Virus record (IMG/VR): IMGVR_UViG_3300017987_000182
Location: 1-39,623 of that record
Source: a virus
Length of the DNA stretch: 39,623 nucleotides
Reading direction: 5' to 3' (one strand)
A program made the position numbers and the translations under genes. The notes below the pieces were generated by a model, which did no database searches, was not told the DNA's origin, and saw nothing but the letters and a program-made list of their open reading frames with translations. This document shows positions 5,045 through 13,377 of this stretch, in pieces (within the stretch, counting starts at the first letter, position 1; each line of letters opens with the position of its first letter).

Positions 5045-7644
5045 AAACCGATTTAAAAACCCTGAAGCCCCGGGTGGGCGAATACCTCCAGCGCCAGGGC
5101 GTGGAGGTGGACACGTCAAAACGTCCGCCCCTCCTCCGTTGCCCCAGTCCGGACCACGCGGACGAACACCCCAGCGCGCGCCTGTACACTGATAACGTTT
5201 ATTGCCCCGTGTGCGCGGAGTCCTGGGACGTCCTGGATCTGGCGGGCCTGCTCCACGGCCACACGGAATTCGTGGACAAGCTTCGGGACGTTCAGGACAC
5301 CCTGGGGATCGAGCCTCCACCCGCTCCGAAAAAGCGAAAACGAAAAAAACAGGCGTCCCCCTCCCCCGTGCGGATCTCCAAGGCGGAGGCCCGGGAGGTG
5401 TACAGCAAAAACGCGCTGGATCGCATTGGTAAAAAGGCTGGGTGGGGCCAGGCTGTCAAGGTGTGGCCGTACCTGGACAAGGACGGCCAGGTGGTGATCG
5501 CGGACGTCCGTTTCCAGTCCGAGGACCGAAAAGACGTGATCAGCTTTTTCTACACCGGGGACCACCTCCAGGCGAAGGGATGCCCCCGGATCCTGTTCAA
5601 CGAGGACAAGCTGGCCGCCTCCCCGGAGGCGCCTGTCCTGATCGTGGAGGGGTGCAAATCGGCCAAGGCGGCGGAGGCCCTGGGGGACTTCGTGCCCACC
5701 ACCTGGCCCGGGGGCGCGAAAAAGACAAAGGGCGTAAACTGGGAGATCCTAAAAGGGCGGCGGGTGTACATATACCCAGACGACGATCGCCACACTTACA
5801 AGGACGGCAAGATCAAACCCTGGGACAAACAGGACGGGATGGCCGCGGCCCTGGCGATAAAAAAGGAACTCCCGGACGCAAAGATCGTCCAGCCCCTGGA
5901 GCAGGCCAGGGAGTTGAAAGCTTCCGGGGCGGACATAATAGAGGCCATGGAGATCATGAGCCCGATCGCCCTGGCGGAGTACATAACAAACAGCGATCCC
6001 GTGGAGCCCCCGGACAGCAAAAAGAAGGCCGCCAAGGAGGTGGCCCAGGCAAACAATTTTCCATTCAGGATCCTGGGGACCACGGACGACAACCGATCTT
6101 TTTTCCTGGGCCGGAACGATCGCCTGATCTCCACCCCACTGACCGGGATTGGAAAGGGCCACCTTTTGGCGCTGGCCCCGAAGGCCTGGTGGGTGGACGT
6201 GTTCGGGTACAAAAACCGGATCAGCTGGGACGAACCCACGGACACGATCATTGAGGCCGCGGGGGCGGTGGACTTCGATCCGGACGTGATCCGGGGCCGT
6301 GGCGCCTGGAGGGAACCGGACGGATCGATCTGTTACCATGACGGTTTCAAAACATACGGGGATCCCTCACCGCGGCGGCTGTATTTGCGGAAAACCAGAA
6401 AACCGATCGGACTTGTGGATCCGCACGTGGACGGGGCCACCACGAAGGCGATCGCCAAGGTGGTGGAGCGTATGAGCTTTGAAACCCTGGCGGACACGAT
6501 CCGCCTTCTGGCGTGGGCCACCCTGGCGCCCTTCGCCGGCGCGCTCCCCTGGCGTCCGGCGATCTTGATAACCGGCCCCAGTGAGTCCGGAAAAAGTACC
6601 ATGGTAGACCACCTGATCAAACCGATCGCGCTCCCTGTGGTTTTTTCAGGCGGTGAAACCACGGAGCCCGGGATCCGCCAGAAAATCAAGGAGGACAGCG
6701 CCGCGATCGTGGTGGAGGAGCTGGAGGGGGACACGATCAAAAAGGCGGCCAAAAGGGAGGACATTTTCAGCTTAATGAGACAAAGCACCAGCGATCAGGC
6801 CCCGATCGTTGCGAAGGGTTCACAGGACCAGGCCGGCCTGTCCTTTGTCATGCGTTCTATGTTTGCGTTCGTGGCGATCAGCCCGGAGGTGTCCGCGGTT
6901 GCCGATGATAACAGGATCTTTCGTGTGAACCTCACCACGCCGAAAAACCCGTGGGCCCCGATCCGGTCCGGGATCCGGGAGCTGATCACCCCTAAAAATT
7001 GCGCGGGGATCCGGGCGCTCACCTGGGCGCGCCTGCGGGACATTATCAAGGGGGCCGATCACCTGATCCCCACGATCCAGGAAATCACCGGGAAGTCCTC
7101 CAGGTACGCCCTGGCGGACGGCCTGCTCCTGGCCACCTGGTTTAAGGTGTGGGATCAACAATATGAGGACATGAAACTGGAGCAGATCCGATCCATTGTG
7201 GATCTGATCTATTCCATGCAACCGATCGAAACCCAGCGGGACCAAACAGACGAAATGCTGGATCGCCTTTTGTCTGAACGTGTCCAGGTTCAGCAACCGA
7301 AGATCGAACAGGTGAGCCTCCGGGAAGTCCTCCAGGCCAGTTTCCGGGGCCGGTACGGTGACGGGGATCTAACCCCGCTGGACCAGGACCACCTCAAGGC
7401 GGTGGGCTCCCGTCACGGGCTGGCCGTCACGCCCGAGGGCCACCTGGCGGTGGCCACAAATCACCACGAAATAATGAGGATCACAGGACGGGGCCGGGGA
7501 TACCAGCGCCAGCTACACCGGCACGCGGGGCTAGTCGAAAAGAACCGGCCCACCCGCATGGCCGGCAAGTTGCGCCGCTGTTTGGTTTTAAAGGACGTCC
7601 TTGATCTGGAGCTGGCGGACCGCGCGGAGGGGGACGGGTTTTGA
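5041..7644 (+). CDS. Primase-helicase fusion (zinc-TOPRIM primase with P-loop helicase)
   Basis: This gene encodes 867 residues. The domain order is that of a replicative primase-helicase. An N-terminal zinc site has C34, H39, C55 and C58 (CPSPDH ... CPVC). A TOPRIM domain has its Glu in LIVEGCKSAKA (E203) and the acidic motif IYPDDDR (247-249). The C-terminal ATPase has Walker A ITGPSESGKST (P-loop 512-520) and a Walker B-like AAIVVEELEGD (555-564). It should make RNA primers and unwind DNA at the phage fork. A polymerase gene is not visible, so the host polymerase may be recruited. It overlaps the recombinase upstream and the SF2 helicase downstream, giving a coupled operon. The fold of the helicase half (SF3/D5-like or RecA-like) cannot be settled by eye. 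Confidence 0.8.
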   Translation: MKTDLKTLKPRVGEYLQRQGVEVDTSKRPPLLRCPSPDHADEHPSARLYTDNVYCPVCAESWDVLDLAGLLHGHTEFVDKLRDVQDTLGIEPPPAPKKRKRKKQASPSPVRISKAEAREVYSKNALDRIGKKAGWGQAVKVWPYLDKDGQVVIADVRFQSEDRKDVISFFYTGDHLQAKGCPRILFNEDKLAASPEAPVLIVEGCKSAKAAEALGDFVPTTWPGGAKKTKGVNWEILKGRRVYIYPDDDRHTYKDGKIKPWDKQDGMAAALAIKKELPDAKIVQPLEQARELKASGADIIEAMEIMSPIALAEYITNSDPVEPPDSKKKAAKEVAQANNFPFRILGTTDDNRSFFLGRNDRLISTPLTGIGKGHLLALAPKAWWVDVFGYKNRISWDEPTDTIIEAAGAVDFDPDVIRGRGAWREPDGSICYHDGFKTYGDPSPRRLYLRKTRKPIGLVDPHVDGATTKAIAKVVERMSFETLADTIRLLAWATLAPFAGALPWRPAILITGPSESGKSTMVDHLIKPIALPVVFSGGETTEPGIRQKIKEDSAAIVVEELEGDTIKKAAKREDIFSLMRQSTSDQAPIVAKGSQDQAGLSFVMRSMFAFVAISPEVSAVADDNRIFRVNLTTPKNPWAPIRSGIRELITPKNCAGIRALTWARLRDIIKGADHLIPTIQEITGKSSRYALADGLLLATWFKVWDQQYEDMKLEQIRSIVDLIYSMQPIETQRDQTDEMLDRLLSERVQVQQPKIEQVSLREVLQASFRGRYGDGDLTPLDQDHLKAVGSRHGLAVTPEGHLAVATNHHEIMRITGRGRGYQRQLHRHAGLVEKNRPTRMAGKLRRCLVLKDVLDLELADRAEGDGF

Positions 7645-9167
7645 GTCTGTGGGAGGACCAGGCGGCCCAGTTTCACGCGGTCCGGGAAGCCTTCCGGACG
7701 TCCCCGGCTGTGTGTATGCAAGCGCCCACCGGGAGCGGTAAAACCCACATTTTCACAGCCATGACACACAGCGCCAGGGACAAAGGGCGGCGGGTGTGGA
7801 TCCTGGTCCCCCGGGTGGAGTTGCTGGACCAGGCCGCGGAGCGCCTGGAGGCGGACGGGGTGGAGCATGGGATCATGGCCCCCGGGCGCCATGAGGATCC
7901 GGAGCAGGCCGTCCACGTGGTATCAAAGGACACCCTGATCCGGCGCTATGACAAGATCCAGGCGCCCCCCGATTTCATGATCGTGGACGAGTGCCACCTG
8001 GCCCTAGATCGCTACATGGAGATCGCGGCCAGGTTCCCGGAGGCCAAGCTCCTGGGGGTTACGGCCACCCCGGAGCGCCTGGACGGGCGGGGCCTGGCGG
8101 AGCTGTACCGCGTCCTGGTCCTGGGGCCCACCGTGGGGGAGCTGGTGGAGCAGGGGAGGCTGTCCGGCCTGCGGTACTTTTGCCCCCCGGTCCCTGGGCT
8201 CAAAAAATTACACGTCCGCGGGACGGAATTTGTCCCCGCGGAGCTGGAGGCCTACTTCCAAAAACGCAAGGTTTACGGACGCGCGATCGAGCACTACGAA
8301 AAGCACGCCCCGGGGAAGGCCGCCCTGGTTTACTGTCGAAGTGTGAAGGCGGCCCAGGAAACCGCGGAGCGTTTCAACTCCGCGGGGTGGCGGTTCGCCA
8401 GCGTGGACGGCAAAATGCCAGCCGGAAAACGGAGGGAATTGATCGCCGGGATCCGCACAGGAGCTCTCCACGGCCTTACCAGTTGCGAGCTTATCACGTA
8501 CGGGCTGGACGTTCCCCGGGTGGAGTGTGTGATCATGCTCCGCCCCACCCTGTCCCGCGCGCTGTTTTTTCAAATGATAGGCCGCGGCCTCCGCCCGTTC
8601 CCTGGGAAAACGGAGTGCGTGATCCTGGACCACGTGGGGAACCTCCAGGAGCATGGCCACCCCCTGGACGCGGTGGCCTGGGATTTCCACGGGAGGGACA
8701 AGCGAAAAAGGCGCAAGGAGCCCGATCGGGGCGTGATCGCCCGCCTTTGTCCGGCGCTTGACTACCTCTATTGCCCCCGGCCCACCTGTACAGGCTGTGA
8801 GCATGCGCGGGGAGGCCGTGGACGGGGGGATCTGGAACAGGTGGAGGCACAACTCATGGAGGTGGGAAAGCCCGTCAAAATGGCGGACAGGCCGCCCCAG
8901 GAGCGCCGCCACTTTTCCCGGGAGCTGGACAAGTCCCTGGAGGAGTTCAGGGCCACCAGGACGAACGGGAGGATCCCCACTGGGCCGCTGTCCCGCCTGC
9001 TCCAGCTCGCGCGCCTGGTGAAGCTCCAGCCCATGTGGGTGTACCACCGGCTGGCCGCCCAGGAACCGGACAGGGCGCTCCTGGAGGCGATCGCCGGCGT
9101 GAAGGGTTACCACCCGTGGTGGATTGATCGAAAATTGGAACAGCTGGAGGAAAGGGGGCGGAAATGA
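7641..9167 (+). CDS. SF2 DEAD/DEAH-type helicase (DECH box)
   Basis: This gene encodes 508 residues from a TTG that overlaps the previous stop (TTGA), with GGAGGGGG about 8 nt upstream. The helicase motifs are clear: motif I APTGSGKT (28-35), motif II VDECH (115-119), motif III-like GVTATPERLDG (139-149), and motif VI QMIGRGLRP (311-319). A Cys-rich insert, CPRPTCTGCEH, follows the helicase core. The family resembles phage UvsW-like and type III-restriction-like helicases used for branch migration, origin melting or recombination-dependent replication. The C-terminal 100 residues have no motif that I know. With the primase-helicase and Sak4-like protein it makes a self-contained replication and recombination set. 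Confidence 0.85.
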   Translation: MSLWEDQAAQFHAVREAFRTSPAVCMQAPTGSGKTHIFTAMTHSARDKGRRVWILVPRVELLDQAAERLEADGVEHGIMAPGRHEDPEQAVHVVSKDTLIRRYDKIQAPPDFMIVDECHLALDRYMEIAARFPEAKLLGVTATPERLDGRGLAELYRVLVLGPTVGELVEQGRLSGLRYFCPPVPGLKKLHVRGTEFVPAELEAYFQKRKVYGRAIEHYEKHAPGKAALVYCRSVKAAQETAERFNSAGWRFASVDGKMPAGKRRELIAGIRTGALHGLTSCELITYGLDVPRVECVIMLRPTLSRALFFQMIGRGLRPFPGKTECVILDHVGNLQEHGHPLDAVAWDFHGRDKRKRRKEPDRGVIARLCPALDYLYCPRPTCTGCEHARGGRGRGDLEQVEAQLMEVGKPVKMADRPPQERRHFSRELDKSLEEFRATRTNGRIPTGPLSRLLQLARLVKLQPMWVYHRLAAQEPDRALLEAIAGVKGYHPWWIDRKLEQLEERGRK

Positions 9168-9457
9168 AATTCCCAGTTTTTTCAACTCCGAAAATGGAAA
9201 CACACGCGGAGCTAGAAACCCACCTGGTGGGCTCCCAGTACCTGTACCCACGCGCGGCCTGGATTTTGAAACAGTGGGGCCCGGTGGACGGACTGGAGGG
9301 GACGGACAACACCTGGTGGGTGGCTTATTTTCAGGGCGGTGACTTCACCCTTTTAGTGGAAAAGAAAACGGACACGATCCTGGCCCTCCGGCCAGGCAAA
9401 CACCCGGGCCACTGGGGCCCGGCGAAAAGGAAACGGAGGCAAGCATGGAAACACTAA
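9164..9457 (+). CDS. Small hypothetical protein between helicase and endolysin
   Basis: This gene encodes 97 residues; the ATG overlaps the helicase stop (ATGA) and GGGGGCGG lies upstream. It is rich in aromatic residues in the middle (WILKQWGP, TWWVAYFQGGDF) and ends in a basic, Lys/Arg-rich tail. Beta-structure seems likely around FTLLVEKKTDTILAL. It overlaps the endolysin start by 13 nt, so translation of the two is probably coupled. No family is recognised. Its place could suggest either a last replication accessory gene or a lysis accessory gene. It has no transmembrane segment, so it is not a holin. Confidence 0.6.
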   Translation: MKFPVFSTPKMETHAELETHLVGSQYLYPRAAWILKQWGPVDGLEGTDNTWWVAYFQGGDFTLLVEKKTDTILALRPGKHPGHWGPAKRKRRQAWKH

Positions 9458-10284
9458 GGCTAGAATTCCCAATGATGCACGGGCCAGCCGTCAAGCGCCT
9501 ACAGGAGCTGCTGGACGTCCTGGGCCATGACTGGGGCCCCAATGACGGGATCTTCGGGGAGGACACCCAGAAGGCGGTCAGGGGCGCCCAGGCGGCGCTT
9601 GGGGTGAAGGTGGACGGGGTGTGTGGCCCGGCCACCTGGGCCGCTGTCCTGGGGCGCCTGGACGCGGACCACCAGATCCAGCCCCCGGGGACAATCACGG
9701 ATATCCGAGGACAGCACAAGCGCCCCAAACTGTTTGGGAGGAAAAGGACGTGGAACCGGATCCAGGGCGTCACCCTCCACCAGACCGGGTGCAACATGCC
9801 CCAGGATCCCGAAAAGTGGCGCCGGCTGAACGCCCACGTGGGCGTAACCCAGGAGGGGCGGATCGCCCTGGTGAATGATCCCACGGACATGATCTGGCAC
9901 GCCCAGGGCCTATCCCAGAAAACGATCGGAATTGAGATCGAGGGGAATTTTGAAGGGATCGCCGGATACACGAAAACCCTGTGGGAGGGCGGCGGCCCCG
10001 CGGCTGAATTGACGGGGGAACAGCTGGAGGCCCTGGAGGTGGTGTTCCAGTGGCTGGATCAGGAGTTCACGGAAAACGGGGCCACCTGGTCCAGGGTCCA
10101 GGCTCACCGGCAAAGCTCACGAACCAGGGCCGGCGATCCGGGTTCGGAAATATGGCAAAAGATCGGGATCCCCTGGATCAATACGCTGTACGCCACGGAC
10201 GGGGGCCCCTCCTGGTGTACGGGATCAGGGAGGCCGATCCCGGAGGACTGGGATCCGCGGTACACGGCCAAGTATTGGGGGTGA
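9445..10284 (+). CDS. Endolysin: peptidoglycan-binding domain plus N-acetylmuramoyl-L-alanine amidase
   Basis: This gene encodes 279 residues; GGAGG lies 6 nt before the ATG. Residues 8-70 form a PG_binding_1 repeat (AVKRLQELLDVLGHDWG, then DGIFGEDTQKAV and DGVCGPATWAAV). Residues 103-245 look like an Amidase_2 domain: GVTLHQTG with candidate zinc ligand H112, WHAQG, IGIEIEG, and the C-terminal AHRQSSRTRAGDPG with H221 and D231 as candidate ligands. The enzyme would cut the amide bond between MurNAc and the stem peptide to lyse the cell. No signal peptide is visible, so release would need a holin, which is not identified in the window. It is unusual that it sits at the end of the replication operon, away from the minus-strand lysis-like genes. 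Confidence 0.85.
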   Translation: METLRLEFPMMHGPAVKRLQELLDVLGHDWGPNDGIFGEDTQKAVRGAQAALGVKVDGVCGPATWAAVLGRLDADHQIQPPGTITDIRGQHKRPKLFGRKRTWNRIQGVTLHQTGCNMPQDPEKWRRLNAHVGVTQEGRIALVNDPTDMIWHAQGLSQKTIGIEIEGNFEGIAGYTKTLWEGGGPAAELTGEQLEALEVVFQWLDQEFTENGATWSRVQAHRQSSRTRAGDPGSEIWQKIGIPWINTLYATDGGPSWCTGSGRPIPEDWDPRYTAKYWG

Positions 10285-10287
10285 TAC

Positions 10288-10599
10288 ATGCCACAAAGAA
10301 AAGCAAAAAAGCGGACCCGGTGCGCGGAGTGCAAAAGGAAACGCGGGGAGCTGGTCCGGTTTCGTGGGCGGTGGATCTGTGCCCACTGTTTGAACCCGGA
10401 CTGGACGCCTTCGATCCTGGCGCCCCTGCTTTCCAGCTCCGCGGGTGATCTCCTGGAGCATGGACAATTCCAGTACGGGGAAAGTCAGCGCATTTATGAG
10501 GCGGTGAGGAAAAACGGTGTCAAATCAAAATTCGCCCTCCGCCTCCACCTGGGCGAAATGCCAAAAGACGAACGCGGAAAATTTACCGCTAACCAGTGA
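10288..10599 (+). CDS. Small zinc-ribbon protein, last gene of the plus-strand operon
   Basis: This gene encodes 103 residues and begins 3 nt after the endolysin stop. A very basic N-terminus (PQRKAKKRTR) leads into CAECKRKRG and then RWICAHCLNP, a CxxC...CxxC zinc ribbon of about 22 residues. The C-terminal half is helical (QRIYEAVRKNGVKSKFALRLHLG). It probably binds nucleic acid. Its 3' end overlaps the 3' end of the convergent nuclease gene by 11 nt, and I see no intrinsic terminator there, so transcripts from the two strands may overlap. Confidence 0.65.
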   Translation: MPQRKAKKRTRCAECKRKRGELVRFRGRWICAHCLNPDWTPSILAPLLSSSAGDLLEHGQFQYGESQRIYEAVRKNGVKSKFALRLHLGEMPKDERGKFTANQ

Positions 10600-10936
10600 T
10601 CACCCTGTAGATCGCCCCCATGCGCTCCATGAGTCCACGGAGGCGGCGTTGCTCCTTGCGTAGCTTGTCCCGTGCGTCCCGCTTGTGTTCCTCCGCCAGG
10701 AACACGGCCACGCGCTGGCCTACCATGTCCTGGGTGATCTCCACCGTCCGCCAGCCCACACAGTCCGGCCAGCCGGTGGGCCCCGCCTGGAGGGGGCGGG
10801 GGTTCAAAATGATCATGACGTTTCCGGACCGCTCGATCTTGTCACCTTGCCAGCCCAGGCCGGCATTGATCCGGAACAGGCGCTCCGAGGGGGGAAGCTC
10901 CAGGAGGCGCGCTTTTATTCTGTCGGTTTCAGTCAC
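10589..10936 (-). CDS. VRR-NUC-type nuclease-like protein
   Basis: This gene encodes 115 residues. The layout follows small phage VRR-NUC proteins: an N-terminal LFRINAGLGWQGDKI, a PTGWPDCVGW segment where family members usually have GxPDLI, then VEITQDMVGQRVAVFLAEEHK and a helical tail. In typical members the last block reads like EVK; here it is EEHK, so the E-x-K catalytic pair is only partly conserved. If active, it would be a Holliday-junction or flap-type endonuclease of the PD-(D/E)xK fold. It is the last gene of the minus-strand late operon, overlaps the membrane protein gene upstream by 8 nt, and converges with the plus-strand zinc-ribbon gene. A degraded or non-catalytic version is an alternative. 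Confidence 0.6.
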   Translation of the reverse strand: MTETDRIKARLLELPPSERLFRINAGLGWQGDKIERSGNVMIILNPRPLQAGPTGWPDCVGWRTVEITQDMVGQRVAVFLAEEHKRDARDKLRKEQRRLRGLMERMGAIYRVITG

Positions 10937-11357
10937 AGGAAACGGACGCGCAAGGATCCGCCCCGCGTTTCAATCTTTTGACGTTCCGATCCACCAGGCG
11001 ATCATATGCTTGTTCACGGGCCGCCCTGCTCCGGATCCCGGAAGTCACCCTCCGGGCCTCCGCGCGGGATATGTCCTTAATCTGGACCGCCTGGATCTTG
11101 TCCACGGTGTTTTTGACTTTCCCGATCTGTGAGGTGTTCGCCTGGACTTTTTGCTCCAGCTTTTTGGCGCTCTGGTGGCCATGCTCCTTTAGGGCCTCCT
11201 GGGATTGTCTGATCCGCTGGTCCACCTCCGCGCGTGTATAGAAATCCATGGCCCACCACGTCCCGCCACCGCCCAGGAGGGCGGACAAAATAACGATCAA
11301 TATCTTCCATGGTATTTTTGCCGAAATTGTGATCCCCGGTGGTGTGCTTTTTGTCAT
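10929..11357 (-). CDS. Membrane-anchored coiled-coil protein, possible spanin-like lysis protein
   Basis: This gene encodes 142 residues; the ATG at 11357 has GGGAGG upstream and overlaps the stop of the transglycosylase gene. Residues 14-36 form one hydrophobic helix (IPWKILIVILSALLGGGGTW), preceded by a short cytoplasmic tail. The rest is a long charged, Gln/Lys-rich coiled coil with a C-terminal CASVSCD. One N-terminal membrane helix followed by a periplasmic coiled coil is the shape of inner-membrane spanins (Rz), and its place next to a transglycosylase agrees with that. No lipoprotein partner (Rz1) is seen in an overlapping frame. It could also be a general phage membrane protein. Confidence 0.55.
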   Translation of the reverse strand: MTKSTPPGITISAKIPWKILIVILSALLGGGGTWWAMDFYTRAEVDQRIRQSQEALKEHGHQSAKKLEQKVQANTSQIGKVKNTVDKIQAVQIKDISRAEARRVTSGIRSRAAREQAYDRLVDRNVKRLKRGADPCASVSCD

Positions 11358-11872
11358 TTTGAAAACCTCCCTTTTGCCCACAGAAAATGTCTGAACCGCC
11401 CCCGCGCACGCTTTAAGGGTGGCCGGCAAGGCCCCCCCATGTAATGACTGATCGCGCCCTCCACGCTCCCACATTTTTTGAGAGATCGGGCCAGGTGGGC
11501 CGCCCCCCGGTCCAGCTGCTCCGCCTCACTGGCCAGGGTGTGTAGCCTCATGACTTGCATTAAACCAAACTCCCCCTTTTTTCCCGGATTGGAAGGCCAG
11601 AAACTAGATTCAAACCGGGCCGTGGTGGCCACCAGGAACGGATCCAGCCCGTGGGCCCGCGCGGCCTTCACAATTTCAGGCGCCAGGAGGATCGCGGCTT
11701 GCCGTTTAGAGGGCCGCACGTTCCGCTTGAACCAGGAAATGTACGCGCCCACCTGGTCCACTGCGGTGTCCTGTTCCGGGGAACCTGCGGGCCGCTGGGG
11801 CCCCTGGGCGCGGGCGTGGCCCTGGAGGGTGAAGAAAAGGAACAGAACCGGGAAAAAAAAGCGCACTAACAT
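11354..11872 (-). CDS. Secreted lytic transglycosylase (SLT-like)
   Basis: This gene encodes 172 residues. The N-terminus is a signal peptide: a hydrophobic FFFPVLFLFFTLQG core and a likely cut after HARA (about residue 22). The mature part has the hallmarks of the SLT fold: the catalytic Glu in TTARFESSFWP (E88) and the GEFGLMQV motif (101-107). A later HYMGG may match the family's third motif. The enzyme would cleave the MurNAc-GlcNAc bond of peptidoglycan from the periplasmic side. It overlaps the tail-fibre gene by 7 nt and the membrane coiled-coil gene by 4 nt. It could serve lysis or be carried by the virion for entry; the signal peptide favours lysis. Confidence 0.8.
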   Translation of the reverse strand: MLVRFFFPVLFLFFTLQGHARAQGPQRPAGSPEQDTAVDQVGAYISWFKRNVRPSKRQAAILLAPEIVKAARAHGLDPFLVATTARFESSFWPSNPGKKGEFGLMQVMRLHTLASEAEQLDRGAAHLARSLKKCGSVEGAISHYMGGPCRPPLKRARGRFRHFLWAKGRFSK

Positions 11873-13362
11873 TTAGTCATAGACCGGGGAACGCGGCCAA
11901 TTTTTCCGGATTGTGTTTGCCCCGCGCGCTTGTCCTGTATGAACCAAAAATCCCGGCCATCATACAGTGATCCGCCTATCCGGTTCCTGTGGGTTCCTAT
12001 CCCATAAGGATCCGTCCAGGCCATGTGTTTGAAGGCGGCGTCCGGTATGTTGCCCACAATGGAGGCCCCGCCACAATCGGAGCTAAAAGCAAAGATTTGT
12101 TCAGAACCAAAACCCTCATTCCAGCCATGCATCCACAGGTTGAAACCATCGTGGGCCATGTTCACGGGGATAAAATCCACTAACCGGTTATAGCTGGCCA
12201 GGTTCATTTCCCAAACCGCGGCGGAGTCGTCCGTCCTGGTGGATTGCCACACCCTGGCTGTGTTTGTGGAAATGTAAGTTGTGGCCGTGAAAATGTAGTG
12301 TCCATCGTAGGCCAGCCCCATGGGGCGATCTCCTGTGGACGTCCTGGGCCAGCCCCCGCCACCCAGACCGGTGGTGGGGCTTGATATGTCCACGGAGGCC
12401 GTGAACCCGTCATTTGTAACCCAGTCCACCCCACAAAAATAAATGTATTGATCGTCCGTTACGATCCCGGCCCCGCATCCGTATTTGTTCGCCCCCGTGG
12501 GAGCGTCCCCGGCCCCGCTGGCGGTGATCACACCCCCGGCCCTGGTAATGATTGACACCGCGGCGGAGGACGCCGCAACAATATTGGTCCAGCTGTTCAG
12601 GGTGGCCACGTGATCGTCGTCCGCGATAATGATCCGATCGTGGAGCGATTGCGGGGACTCTGGATCGGGACTTAAACCGGTTCCAGGTAAAGTCCTACCA
12701 CCGACCGGCCACCCCACCAGCCCCTCCGTGGACCAGTCCGCGATCTTGTATTTTTGGACCACGTGAGTTTCGGGGCTGGCGTCCACGTCCACGAACATGA
12801 CGAAAACAAAAGATCCGTCACTGCAAAAGGAGGTGGGCTTCCAGTCCTGTGTTCCGCTGGTGTCCAGGCCCGCCAAGAGGGCGGCGCCGCTGGAGCTGAT
12901 CAGGGTGGGGGGGTTGACTGATAGATCGTACTTGTGGATCTCCGTTGTGGCGGCGTCCAATACTAAAAGGATCTTTTTGTCACCGTCAAAACCTAGTTCC
13001 AGCGCGATCAGTTCCGTGGATCCGCCCACCTCGATCAGGTTTCCCGGGCTCCAGGTGTGCGCCCACCCATTGTCCTGAAATCTCCTGGACGCGATCATTT
13101 CGTTTGTGAGGGCTGGGGGGAGAGTCTGGGAGGAGTAAAGGCGATCAAGGGCCCGGAGGCGCTGGGAGTCGTCCGCGGCTTCATCGTTTCCGCTGGGCTC
13201 CAGGTGTGCGGCTTTCATTAGGGCTTGATTGAAACCCCACAGATCGTCCACCACCTTTTTTAGGATCGGCGTTCCGTCCGTGGCGGTGGGCCCGGTTGTG
13301 TTTTTGGCCTCCACGTCCGGAAAAGTTCCCAGGGTGTTTGCGATCAGTTCGTAAAGAATCAT
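11866..13362 (-). CDS. Tail fibre / receptor-binding protein with a possible beta-propeller domain
   Basis: This gene encodes 498 residues. Residues 1-75 resemble the attachment end of tail fibres: a helical LWGFNQALMKAAHLEPSG followed by a Ser/Asp-rich linker. The remainder is rich in Gly, Asp, Thr and aromatic residues, with several blocks of the kind ITDDQYIYFCG, LAYDGHYIFTAT, MAHDGFNLWMHG and SLYDGRDFWFIQ. Repeated DGxxxxF/W blocks of this sort look like blades of a beta-propeller. It is the last structural gene of the late operon, right after the frameshifted tail protein. It probably contacts the host surface. Receptor and exact fold cannot be read from sequence. Confidence 0.65.
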   Translation of the reverse strand: MILYELIANTLGTFPDVEAKNTTGPTATDGTPILKKVVDDLWGFNQALMKAAHLEPSGNDEAADDSQRLRALDRLYSSQTLPPALTNEMIASRRFQDNGWAHTWSPGNLIEVGGSTELIALELGFDGDKKILLVLDAATTEIHKYDLSVNPPTLISSSGAALLAGLDTSGTQDWKPTSFCSDGSFVFVMFVDVDASPETHVVQKYKIADWSTEGLVGWPVGGRTLPGTGLSPDPESPQSLHDRIIIADDDHVATLNSWTNIVAASSAAVSIITRAGGVITASGAGDAPTGANKYGCGAGIVTDDQYIYFCGVDWVTNDGFTASVDISSPTTGLGGGGWPRTSTGDRPMGLAYDGHYIFTATTYISTNTARVWQSTRTDDSAAVWEMNLASYNRLVDFIPVNMAHDGFNLWMHGWNEGFGSEQIFAFSSDCGGASIVGNIPDAAFKHMAWTDPYGIGTHRNRIGGSLYDGRDFWFIQDKRAGQTQSGKIGRVPRSMTKC

Positions 13363-13377
13363 TTTTCCGATCTCCTT

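Noticed and set aside
5442-6254. Long Gly/Arg/Pro-rich frame inside the primase-helicase gene
   Set aside because: It is a shadow frame of the well-supported primase-helicase; composition and absence of motifs argue against coding.
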